From Acorus gramineus (lineage: Eukaryota; Streptophyta; Magnoliopsida; Acorales; Acoraceae), in NCBI GenBank assembly GCA_030737835.1, contig CM060849.1, forward strand, positions 31,237,080 to 31,301,079: a DNA stretch of 64,000 bases, written 5' to 3'. Below the pieces are notes generated by a model. That model was given only the letters and a program-made list of their open reading frames with translations, searched no databases and was not told the origin of the DNA. Positions 34,827-44,866 of this stretch are shown piece by piece (position 1 is the first letter of the stretch; each line of letters starts with the position of its first letter). The translations under genes and the position numbers were made by a program.

Positions 34827-36182
34827 ATGGTCACCACCATTCTCTGTATTCTCCTCGTCTCTGTCTCATTCTTCTCTACCTCTCTCTCAACTAGTCCCCT
34901 CCATGAGTCCACCATGAGCATGGAATCATCAGAGATGGAGACCCTTTTCAAGGTGATGGAGCTGATCTCCTCTGACAGGGACTGGAGGGTCACCAATCCT
35001 GACCCATGTAGCCCTCACTCCTCCTGGCCTGGCCTTGAGTGCAAGCCTTCCAGTGACAACCCAAACCTCTTCCATGTCTCCAGGCTTAACTTTGGCACCC
35101 CACCCAACCCAACTTGCAAGCCAACCTCCACCTTCCCTTCACTAGTCTTCACCCTCCCTTCCCTCCAATCACTCTTCTTCTTCAACTGCTTCACCCACAC
35201 CAACACCACCCTCTCCCTCCCACCACACTTCCCCTCCTCCCCCACCCTCCGACAGCTCAGCCTCAAATCAAACCAAGCCTTAATGGGTCCAATCCCACCA
35301 CAAATTTCCTCACTCAAATCACTCCACACACTCACATTGTCTCAAAACAACCTCCATGGGAAGATCCCCACAGAGCTCTCCACCTTGTCTTCCCTTCTCC
35401 ATTTGGATTTGAGCTACAATTCCCTCACTGGCTTCATCCCTGGCGGCATCGGCGGCCTCCGCAGCCTATTGGTTATGGATTTGAGCTACAATTCTTTGTC
35501 GGGCCCGATCCCCGCATCGATTGGGGAATTGGGTCTCCTTCAAAAGCTCGACTTGAGTTCTAATTTACTATCCGGGGAAATCCCTGCCTCCCTATCCAGC
35601 CTGGGCTACTTGTCATTCCTCGCTTTAAGCAACAACAGCTTCAAAGGGGGGTTCCCAGCAAGTCTCACCAAGCTTCAGAACCTCCAATACTTCATCATGG
35701 ACGACAACCCAATGTTCGTGCCATTGCCTTCTGAGCTTGGGAGTCTGTCGAGGCTCCAGGAGCTCAGGCTCGCCAACTCTGGCTACTCTGGCCCGATCCC
35801 TGAAAGCTTTGGATCTCTGTCGAAACTAACCACATTGTCTCTACAGAACAATAGATTGACAGGGGGGATACCAGAGGAGCTCGGTGGGCTCCCCCACATA
35901 TACCATCTGAACTTGAGCAAGAACATGTTGAATGGGGTTGTCCCCTTCAATGAGAGCTTCATGAGGAGGCTTGGGAGGAGCTTGGACTTGAGTGGGAATC
36001 CAGGTTTGTGTGTCAATGGGGAGGATGGGTTTGAGGGCGCGAAGGCTGGGATTGGGGTGTGTGGGAATAGCAGGACCAATGGGACTGTTGTGATGCAGGG
36101 GCTGCCACTGAAAAGCTCTTGTGCACCTGTTCTTCTCTCCAATCTCTTGTTGGTTCTTTTGGGTTCATTGTCAATGTTTTAG
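34827..36182 (+). CDS. RLP29 / PII-2-like leucine-rich-repeat receptor-like protein, 451 aa, single exon
   Basis: Intronless frame with a signal peptide at 1 to about 21 and an N-terminal cap with paired cysteines (C61, C72; WPGLEC). A conserved RLNFGTPPNPTCK block at 86-98 follows, then about ten LRRs from residue 141 to 386 (GPIPxxI, NNLHGKIP, NSLSGPIP). A cysteine-bearing C-terminal cap is at 395-412. The chain ends in a hydrophobic segment (433-451) with no kinase or cytoplasmic tail. The family (Arabidopsis RLP29 At2g42800; PII-2) acts at the cell surface. The tail could be a membrane anchor or a GPI signal. Length and order match the family. The upstream leader has (ACA)n at 34551-34570. 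Coding DNA is GC-rich and C-biased compared with the surroundings. Confidence 0.88.
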   Translation: MVTTILCILLVSVSFFSTSLSTSPLHESTMSMESSEMETLFKVMELISSDRDWRVTNPDPCSPHSSWPGLECKPSSDNPNLFHVSRLNFGTPPNPTCKPTSTFPSLVFTLPSLQSLFFFNCFTHTNTTLSLPPHFPSSPTLRQLSLKSNQALMGPIPPQISSLKSLHTLTLSQNNLHGKIPTELSTLSSLLHLDLSYNSLTGFIPGGIGGLRSLLVMDLSYNSLSGPIPASIGELGLLQKLDLSSNLLSGEIPASLSSLGYLSFLALSNNSFKGGFPASLTKLQNLQYFIMDDNPMFVPLPSELGSLSRLQELRLANSGYSGPIPESFGSLSKLTTLSLQNNRLTGGIPEELGGLPHIYHLNLSKNMLNGVVPFNESFMRRLGRSLDLSGNPGLCVNGEDGFEGAKAGIGVCGNSRTNGTVVMQGLPLKSSCAPVLLSNLLLVLLGSLSMF

Positions 36183-37960
36183 TATCTCTTTATGTGATTC
36201 TTTTATGATATTAGGATATATATATATATATATAATAGTATTATATATACGAATGGGGAGGCTTTATCAGGTAGTGATGCTCCTCTTCAGCTTTTGCTTA
36301 GGGAGTTGAAGCAGGTCTGTTGTTGCTTTGCCTGCAATGGATTGAACTTTATTTGGGAGGCAATTTTGATGATCAGATGATGCTGGGACTGATAAACTAA
36401 AGATTATTGTCTGGTATGGTTTTGAATGTGTGTTCAAGGAAACAACAACAATAAATTGACTATTCTGACAATCTCTCTGATTTTTTGCTTTGTTTTCTCT
36501 CTTTCCGAAAAGGCAGAGATTTATTGAGACTGACTGTTTTTTTTTGTACTCTTGATAACTGTTGTGTTGTCTTCGATGTGAGGGATCCCCTTTTTTGGGG
36601 GGGTCCTTTGGATCAGGTTACCTTCCCGTCCCGTGACAACGAGTCAAAGGCTTTCATCTGAATGTATTTGGCTGTGCTTTGGGCACGTCTATCCCCACTA
36701 GTCAATCCATTAAGCCCACCAATCAAGAAAATTTAAAATTTAATCGACAATAGCATTATTAACTTTTCTTTATAACACTCAACGGATGATCTATTGATCA
36801 TTATTTAAATCATTCCAATGTCAACTTGAAATGTCCAAATTGGCACTAAACATGTCAAACGAAAAAACTTATAAACTAAATATGAATCAATTTTTTTTCT
36901 CTAAAATACAAGAAAACGTTAACCAATCCCTTTCTTTTCTGATAATCTATTAACAAATTTTATTTTTTTATTTTTCAATATCATTCATCTCCCGTTCAAG
37001 ATTATATTAATTAAAAGCAAGACAAATTTTATTCTTTTATTGTGGTAGATTCAAAATTGAAAAAAATCAACATTTAACACAAAACAATTCATTGATTATA
37101 TCAAACAAATTAAATAATCTCTCTAAACCCATACAAATCAAATACTGATAAAATAAAATTTCAAAATCAAAATAAACATCAGTTTTCATAAACCCTATAA
37201 CAAAATGTGTTGCAATAAGAACAGAGGATGAGAAAACGAGGATGAAAGGACAGCACCATCACTGTGTGTGAGGTGATAAAAGAGTGAGAGGGGATTTGAT
37301 AGGATTTAAATAAAAAAAAATAGTGGGTTTAGAAATAACAAAAAAATTTGGTGGTGGGTTAAGTTACATGGTGGGATCAATAGAATAGGTGGTGGGCCTA
37401 GATCTGCCCGTGTTTTTCCTAATCCAATCCGTATCGTGACCCACGCGTGCACTTTCAAAGATTGAGAGTAATAGTATTATGATGTGATCCCCTCTGGCTT
37501 TTACTGTCCTTTCTTTACCCCCATGAGAAAGAAAGAAATTTAAAGGCGGAAATTAATTTTGGATCATCTAGACATTGTATTATTTTTAGGTTCTTCAACT
37601 TTTCATTGTTTTTATATTAGAATTAACTGATATAAAATGGTATATAAATTATATCCAATTTTTAGAATTATGTTATTTCAGATTATTCAACTCAAAAGAA
37701 TAAGTGAACATACTGTTAAATCAACTGTCATTAGTTCTTATAAATCAACTGTCATCATTTTTTTATCTTTTATAAATCTTTATCAATTCCTTATTCATAT
37801 TTTATCCAAACAACAAAAACTTTATTATTACGTTTCCTAACAAGAATAATTCAAAACACAACCAAACAAAAATTCATTTTATCTTTAGTTATACTAAAAT
37901 AGTGATAAACATCAAAATATCTTAATTCTTGAATCAAACATGGGCTTAGGATTCCAATCA
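36183..37960. other. Intergenic DNA downstream of the RLP gene
   Basis: Contains the RLP 3' UTR with a (TA)n run at 36218-36233, then AT-rich DNA. No gene, RNA or element boundaries were recognised. Confidence 0.45.
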
Positions 37961-37965
37961 TCTCA

Positions 37966-38049
37966 TGTGCATTGTTAAATTGTTCATGTACACTGTTAAG
38001 CTATCTATGTACACTATTAACATTTTTGTGTACATTGTTAACTACAACA
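37966..38049. repeat. 21-bp tandem repeat, four copies
   Basis: Units start at 37966, 37987, 38008 and 38029, each opening TGTRCAYTRTTAA. The 21-bp period keeps a frame of seven codons open (M/V-Y-T-V-K-L-x type), but no gene is supported. Confidence 0.85.
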
Positions 38050-38519
38050 ATTATCTTGCAATGCTCAAATCAACTTGCGCTGTTGATCTAAATACAAGAA
38101 CAGGTGAAAAATCAACATTTGCTTGTTCAATGCGTTGGGCACATTGTTAAAATCGCATATTGCATGAAAACTTCAAAATTATACATTCAAAGTTCATAGA
38201 ACACATTCATAATTTAAATATTCATAACTACACAACATTAACTTTGCAGTGAATAAGAGAGCAGAGCGGTGGATCCGGAAGAGAGAAAACTTCACCATGA
38301 AAAACAACTCGGGATGGTCGATCTGAAAGAGTGAAATGCTTGAGGAGGTGGAGGAAGGAAGGAAAGGAGGCTGTGGAATGGATCAGGATGAGATGGCACG
38401 CACAGAGTCTCAACCGGAGAGAGTGACGGTGGTGGTGGGGAGTCTCCAATTGCGCAATCATACCTCGTAAAAAATGATAACACAAAGCCCAAAACAATAG
38501 GAAGACATGTCATCTACTC

Positions 38520-39480
38520 ATTATTTTAAAGAGCGGTGATACCCATGTCCTAAAATATAAGCCCCACTCACAAACCCCATAAGGTGTCATCATCTAATTG
38601 GTTATTATTAGTTGACTTGTTAACTTTTTAAAAAGGGTAAAATGGTAAAATACAGATATGCCCTTCATTAAAAATCTGTCTCATTAACCGAAATCCTCTC
38701 ATTTTCTCTATTTGGTTATTACTTTTTCACGTGAATCTTGAAATCTATGTATCCATTTTAAATTTTGAATTTTAAAATCCTTACCTAAATTACAATTAAA
38801 CCTAGATTACACTAAAAAAATTGGATATTTATTGTATTCAAATTTAAATAAAAAAATACATATAGTTACTATATGAATCAGTTACATCAAATACCTTTAT
38901 TAAATATTTACATATCTCACAACGATTTGTTACATTTACATCAGAACTGTTACATCTACATAAATATAACAAACAATTTCATTTACCTACCTAAATATTT
39001 TACATTCCATGCAATGTTTAAACAATTTAGAAACAGATTATATTTTCAATAGTCAGTTACATTTTATAGAAAATGTCAAACACTTTTTTTTATTGTGTGA
39101 TACATTTAGCAAACATATGTATTTGACTGTTACATTAATAAATGTAACAAATATAAATTACTATTTACATTGAAACAAATACAATACACGGATGAATGTT
39201 ACATTTATGAATATAACAAATATAAATCAATACATGCATGCGGTTGACTGTTACATTTACGAATGTAACAAAAATAATACAGATTTAAAAAATTACATTG
39301 TCAACAATGTAGCAGTAACATCAAACAAACTACCCATATATAAAATGTAACGGTATCGAGTGTTACATTTAGATATTAAAACAAAAACAAATCAAAATGT
39401 GATAAATGACATTCAATACATGAAAAAAATTTATGTTTAAATATTTAAAACAAAAAGCAAAACATAATTTTTTTACAAAT
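38520..39480. repeat. TGTTACATT palindrome array (subterminal-repeat-like)
   Basis: TGTTACATT and its complement AATGTAACA occur many times from 38.9 to 39.4 kb. Several pair as near-perfect 22-bp palindromes: 39128-39149, 39198-39219 and 39249-39270, with arms TGTTACATT and AATGTAACA (AATATAACA in the second). This mirrors the motif array around the FRS gene but with a different word. It may be the end region of another DNA transposon. Confidence 0.7.
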
Positions 39481-39539
39481 CCAATAATGTCAAATCTGAT
39501 CCGAGAGACATTGATGTGAGATCCAAATCGAAAAAAAAA

Positions 39540-39880
39540 AAAACGATTTCGTGCCTTCTAAAACCTCAAAAATAGAATTTCCGATTTGCTCCCACGTATT
39601 CTTCATAAACAAAATCAATTCTGTAATGCAAAACCTCCTCATTTCGCATACAAGACAGATTCTCAATTATTTCAACATCAATGGTTTCTCCCCTCTCGCA
39701 ATTCTCCTATCTGCAGCGTCATTCGATCCACCGTCCCGCCTCAACTTCGGCTCTCTTTTATGCCTTTCAATTCCCTCTCCAAACTTCACTTTCCGCGATA
39801 GAGAATCCAAGATCCCTGATTTTTCTCTCTCCAACTTCCACAATCACTCCTCCTCCATTTGAACCCATATGTTCCAATTA
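39540..39880. other. CT-rich leader-like segment
   Basis: Pyrimidine-rich DNA with overlapping short open frames and no recognisable product. It resembles a gene 5' region and could be captured sequence belonging to the element with the TGTTACATT array. Confidence 0.35.
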
Positions 39881-41230
39881 ACATTGTTGTACAATTTTAA
39901 GAATCCATTAATGGGGAATAAATACAAAATTTTCAGAATTAAATATGATACTCCACAATCATATGGATACATGTTGAAGTAGTTATCAAATGAATGGTAT
40001 AATAGATAATGTTCTATTGCTACATCTTGAGATCTAATTTGAAACCTGTGAAGTTGAGGTCTAAGAATCATTATTGTATTTTAAAACAAGATACCCACTC
40101 CGTTCAATGGAATGGGGTGGTGTACGCAGAGCTGAGGGACCTTGGATTATACAATTATGAAAAAGAAAATCCAAGGTGTTTCCCTGCATTATCAACCTTT
40201 GCTTGGCTGAATTCAAGGATGGTGATTCATCCCTTAGTGGGCCCTCCCATGCCATGTGATATGAGACCGTGTATGGGCCCCAGCGTATGTAGTAGACTGC
40301 ATGGTTTGAAAAGAAAATGACACGTCTAATCCTCTATACAACTCCATGTAAAATTTTTGTTGTCAAATCTTTTAAAATACACACACTCTCACACGACCAT
40401 CAAATACATATTATTCAAATACATATTATTATAAAAAATAAAATATATATTAAAATATACTAATACATTTTTTATTAAAAATAAATTTATATATACTCCT
40501 ATAATATTAATATGCATTACTATCAAAATATATAGGCTGTTAAACTAAAAAGAGGACTACAAAACGATCCAAGTGTACGAGCGCTCTACTAGAATTTGTA
40601 CATGAATGATCTAGACCAGGTGATGGGCTTAAGAAATATGGTTAAAAAAAAAGGCGTTGTTATGCTCAACTTTTTAGTAGTACAAAATACAATTTTTTAT
40701 ATCTCGTTAGAAATCCAATATAACACATACCTAGTTAAACAACGTATATATTTTATTATTTTTTTTATATTTATTAAAAATAGATTCATTCAATTTAAAA
40801 TAAAATAATATATATTTTTTATAAAAAAACATATAATTTATGAAATAGTGTTTAATATTTAAAAAATAAAAGCATGAACCGAGTTTTGAACTCTGAAATG
40901 GCAAAAGGAATTCACAGGCAGTTTAAAAGTGGGTTCTTAATAACACTGGTTTTTTAAGGAAAGAAATCTAATAAGGTGAAGGGGGAGCACGTGTGGACAG
41001 GGACAGCTGTTGAAGTCCCCTCAAAAATTTATAGGAGGAGAACCTCTGTCAGAGATGATCAGATACTCTCGTGGAGTGTGGGCCTCCTCCTCCCTTATTA
41101 CAGAGCTCTTTGTTTTTTTTTTTTTTCTTCTTCAGCCATAGAAAGTTTAGAAAGAGTTACAAATGTCATCATTTGCATCCACGCGTGCAAGTTCAATTCG
41201 AACATCATACATGCTTCACATATAATTTTT
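39881..41230. other. AT-rich intergenic DNA
   Basis: No supported gene. 40.4-40.55 and 40.7-40.87 kb are almost pure A/T. Confidence 0.45.
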
Positions 41231-42030
41231 TTGGGAAATTGTCCATATACCCTGGATCAAACCCCTCATTTTTTTCATACCCCTTAACTTTTCAGATTTT
41301 TTTTTTTTTTTTTTTACTCCTGCAACTTTATTCAATTGTTTTCTTACTCTGTCTTTTCTAAATCCCATAAGTACCCTTCATATAAAATAAAGAAAATCAC
41401 ATCCCCTTTTATTCCCTTCTTCTTACCCAAATTAGATCTCATTTTATTCTCTTCTTTCCCAAAAAGTCACATCCCCTTTTATTCTCTTCTTCCTCCTCAA
41501 ATTAGATCCCCTTTTATTCTCTTCTTTCCCAAACCAGCCGAAGCACTTCCCCAAACAACCAGTTTTCTTCTTCTTCCTCAGGAGAGCACTGAAAATCTTA
41601 CCACAAATCCATCGCCGACACGGACATCTTTCACACGGTTACTGTTCATTGTCCGCTATTCACATTCCGGCTCACCGATTCGTCGTTCACCTCATCGCTC
41701 TTCACGCCGTCGCCGACCCATCACATTCGTTTCGTTGGGTCACAATCGACAAACATGTGAGGATCCATCGCCTGACCAGTTATCAGTTGACTTTGAAGTG
41801 TGGGTGAGAAATAATTATTATTTTGAGTACCTATGTAATTTGTTCAACTATAATGGTGTGTTATTTAATTTTACTGTTTGCACTTAAGAGTGTTTCCTCT
41901 TGGCAGGTTTGAAACAGGACGATATTTTATCATGTGTTATGTATGTCCATTCTAACTTCTAAAATCCCCTCATGTATTAGTTACTCTTATTAGATATGAG
42001 TTACAAATATTCTAACATCAGGTTATATTA

Positions 42031-42566
42031 GGGAAAAATCCATACAACCCCCCTGAAATCTAACTGAAATCCATATAACCCCCTTACTCTTCTTAAAATC
42101 CATATAACTCCCTTAAAACACCTAGTAAATCCAAATAACCCTCAGAATAAAATTTCGTTAATAGATTGATGAATATTTCACGAATAATTCATTTCGTTAA
42201 CCCTGACTAAAAACACAATATGCTAAAAAACCACTATAATATGTTAAAAATGTGAAAAATCCTATAAAAATGATAATTTTGCCCCTCTCGATACAATATA
42301 AAACCTTATCCGGAGGGGTAAAATCGTCATTTATAGAAGATTTTTCACATTTTTAACACATTATAGAGTTTTTTGATATACTGTGTGTTCTACCAAGGTT
42401 AAATAAAATAATATTCACAAAATATTCATCATCTATAAACATAAATTATATTCAGGGGGTTATTTGGATTTACTTGGTGTTTTCAGAGGGTTATATGGAT
42501 TTTAAGAAAAGTCAAGGGGTTATATGGATTTCAATCAGTTTTCAAGGGGTTATATGGATATTTCCC
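42031..42566. mobile_element. Hairpin MITE nested in the left arm of the Pack-type element
   Basis: The element is almost entirely an inverted repeat: GGGAAAAATCCATACAACCC at the left mirrors CAAGGGGTTATATGGATATT and TCCC at the right. Pairing runs inward past the word TTTTTCACATTTTTAACA, leaving a loop near 42300. Flanking 9-mers GTTATATTA and TATATATTA agree at 7 of 9 positions, suggesting a MULE-type insertion. It is absent from the opposite arm. Confidence 0.8.
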
Positions 42567-43274
42567 TATATATTAGTTACAAATACTTTATATAGTAGTT
42601 ACATAAATATATATTGAAACAGGGTTGTACATTTTTATCATGTGTTATGTATGTTAATTTTAAGTTCTAACATCCTCTTATATATTTTTCCTCCAAAAAA
42701 AAACATCCCCTTATATATTAGTTATAAAAAATTTATATGAGTTACAGAAACTATAAAGTCAAGTTACAGCAACTCTAACTTCAAATTACAGAAAATTTAT
42801 ATATTTATAGACAAGGGCGGAGCCACATGGGGAAGAGTGTGGCAGTTACCCAACTGCCCCAATGGCCCTATTCATAATTTTAAACCAATTAATCAAATTA
42901 CATGTACGTTTTGGTTTGGTGTAATTTTTTTTTTTTTGGATGGATTAGATTATTAGTTATCAAAATCAATGGTTTTAAGATAGTTAAGAGGGCTAACATT
43001 AAACTTTATATATTAATTACAAAAAATATGTATATTGAAACATAACGGTATGTTGTTTAACTTATTCTATATGTTATGTATGTCAATTCTAAGTTCTAAC
43101 ATCCCCTTATATGCTAGTTACATAGAATATATATATGAGTCATAGGAACTCTAACATCAAGTATAGAAACTCTAAAATCAAATTACAATTTTTTCTTTTT
43201 ATCCTTGACCAATGCCACATCTAATTTTCCTACCCAAACTACCCCTAACACCTAAAGAATCCCCCACGTTTTCT

Positions 43275-43606
43275 TGCATAGATGGAGCTTGGCTACACCG
43301 GCGTCGCCTACTATCGCCCGATCAAGGGCGTCATCTCCGACACCGACCGCTGCTCCATCTCTCTTTTCACCCTCTCCTCCCTCCTAAAGGCCACCCCCGC
43401 CCTCTCCGCTGTTGTTGATTCCACTGGAAACTCCTTGGAGTCCCCCTTGATACGCCCTTCTGGTGACCATCGCCGTCGATAATGCGATCTCCGCTGCCGC
43501 GCTCAACAGTGCGAAACCTGTTCTTAAGACTGCCGATTTGATTGCTACTCCGCTGTTGAATCAGATGGCATTCAATCAGACCTGCACAAAGTGTCTGAGG
43601 TGTATT
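43275..43606 (+). pseudogene. Captured, frameshifted fragment of RNase P subunit p30 (RPP30/GAF1)
   Basis: After an acceptor-like CATAG, the plus strand reads E-L-G-Y-T-G-V-A-Y and later G-V-I-S-D-T-D-R-C-S-I. About residue 55 the homology jumps to another frame: V-T-I-A-V-D-N-A, then L-N-S-A-K-P-V-L-K-T-A-D-L-I-A, then L-L-N-Q-M-A-F-N-Q. The order matches plant RPP30 proteins (Arabidopsis GAF1), an essential subunit of RNase P/MRP that processes tRNA and rRNA precursors. The break lies near 43450. Only the N-terminal third is present, so this is gene capture, not a gene. Confidence 0.75.
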
Positions 43607-43819
43607 CTTTTGATGAAGAATTGTTTTTTTTTTTTTAGCATTTGATGGTCTGGGACTGTTGTATATTTGGACACCATGGATATCTTTTCAATGATTATGA
43701 TTTTTTTATGTGTTTTTGTCGATGTATTGGGGAATTTGTCAATGAAATGATGCAATTTTTTTTTTTTTTTATGAATATGGACACCATTTGTAACATGATG
43801 CTTAAATTTCTAGCGGCCT

Positions 43820-44060
43820 CATGACGTTATCTCTTCACGGTGAATCTCGAGAGCCTCGTGATCTTCTCTCTTCCCTAGCAGCCGCAACTCTCTCTCCCGA
43901 CACTCTCACACAAACTCTCCCTTGCCAAAACCTTTTCCCCTTGCAAAAACCCTAACCCTAGCCCGAACCCTAACCCCCTTCCCTAAACCATTCCACCATG
44001 GCCGAATCACCCAAAATCGCATAAGAGAATAAGCATAAGTACATCAATCTCAGAAGAGGT
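43820..44060 (+). pseudogene. Second captured segment: 5' leader with telo-box and short ATG exon
   Basis: A CT-rich leader contains AAAACCCTAACCCTAGCCC (telo-box type, common in leaders of translation-related plant genes). An ATG then opens M-A-E-S-P-K-I-A before a stop, and a donor-like AGAAG/GTATGC follows at about 44056. It looks like a captured 5' UTR and first exon of an unidentified host gene. Confidence 0.4.
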
Positions 44061-44699
44061 ATGCGAGTTATGTTGTATTTACATAGCAAGTTATCTGTAA
44101 AATGCTACTTTAATTCCATAAATGGTATTAAATTGTTTGTGTATATGAATGATATGACATTCCATTGGTGTTTCAGAATTTGTATAAATGTTGCATTACC
44201 GCATTGTTCTTATGTGAATAATTTCTGTAAACCAACAAATTCATTTTGTAATTGTTGAAATGTTTTTGTAACTAGTCATGTTTATACATATAAATGGTTA
44301 GTACATTTCTGTAAATTTTTTTAAATTCCTGTGAATTACATATCTATAAATGATTAGATTAGATTAATTGTGTCATTTGCATTGGGCATCAGACTGGAGA
44401 CTCCTTAATTGTAGTTGTGTTATGTCTCAAATTTAATGTTTTGCGAAATAAATCAGTGTTGGTTTTGTGTTACAATTGATGAAATTTTGATCCGTGTAAC
44501 TTGTAGTTGAATATGGTTATGGACTGGGGACTCCTCAATCCATATAGATTTCCATGTGAACTTGCACACTAATATCCTGCCATTGTTTAGTCTATCTATT
44601 TCTACTTAGCCAATTTTTATATTTTTTATATTTTAACCTAAATAAAACTGAGTAATAGAGGTTTTAAGTAAAGTCCAAACAGAGCTTCAAGTTCCTTCT

Positions 44700-44866
44700 A
44701 GGTGAAAGTATTGTCCAAACAAAGCTTCTGAGTTTGTATGGTAGGAGAGGCCTTGGACCCCTTGCACGAAAATGCTTTCATACAAATCTACTAACTGCAA
44801 TCTCAATCAATGGAGATATAAGCACATATGAGGGATTGAAAATTGGTTACTTTGTCAATCAACAGG
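44700..44866 (+). pseudogene. Third exon-like segment in the Pack-type element, unrecognised
   Basis: A coding-like run includes Y-G-R-R-G-L-G-P-L-A-R-K-C-F-H-T-N and S-I-N-G-D-I-S-T-Y-E-G-L-K-I, ending at a good donor (CAACAG/GTGCCA). I do not recognise the protein. Its composition differs from the AT-rich flanks, in keeping with another captured exon. Confidence 0.4.

Noticed and set aside
35015-36142. Several frames antisense or out of phase within the LRR gene
   Set aside because: They are shadows of the repeat-rich RLP coding sequence.
41336-41887. A 183-residue Ser/Pro-rich plus-strand frame with a counterpart in the right arm (46777-46403, minus)
   Set aside because: It lies in the arm of the inverted-repeat element, and the two copies diverge by frameshifts, so it is not maintained as a protein.
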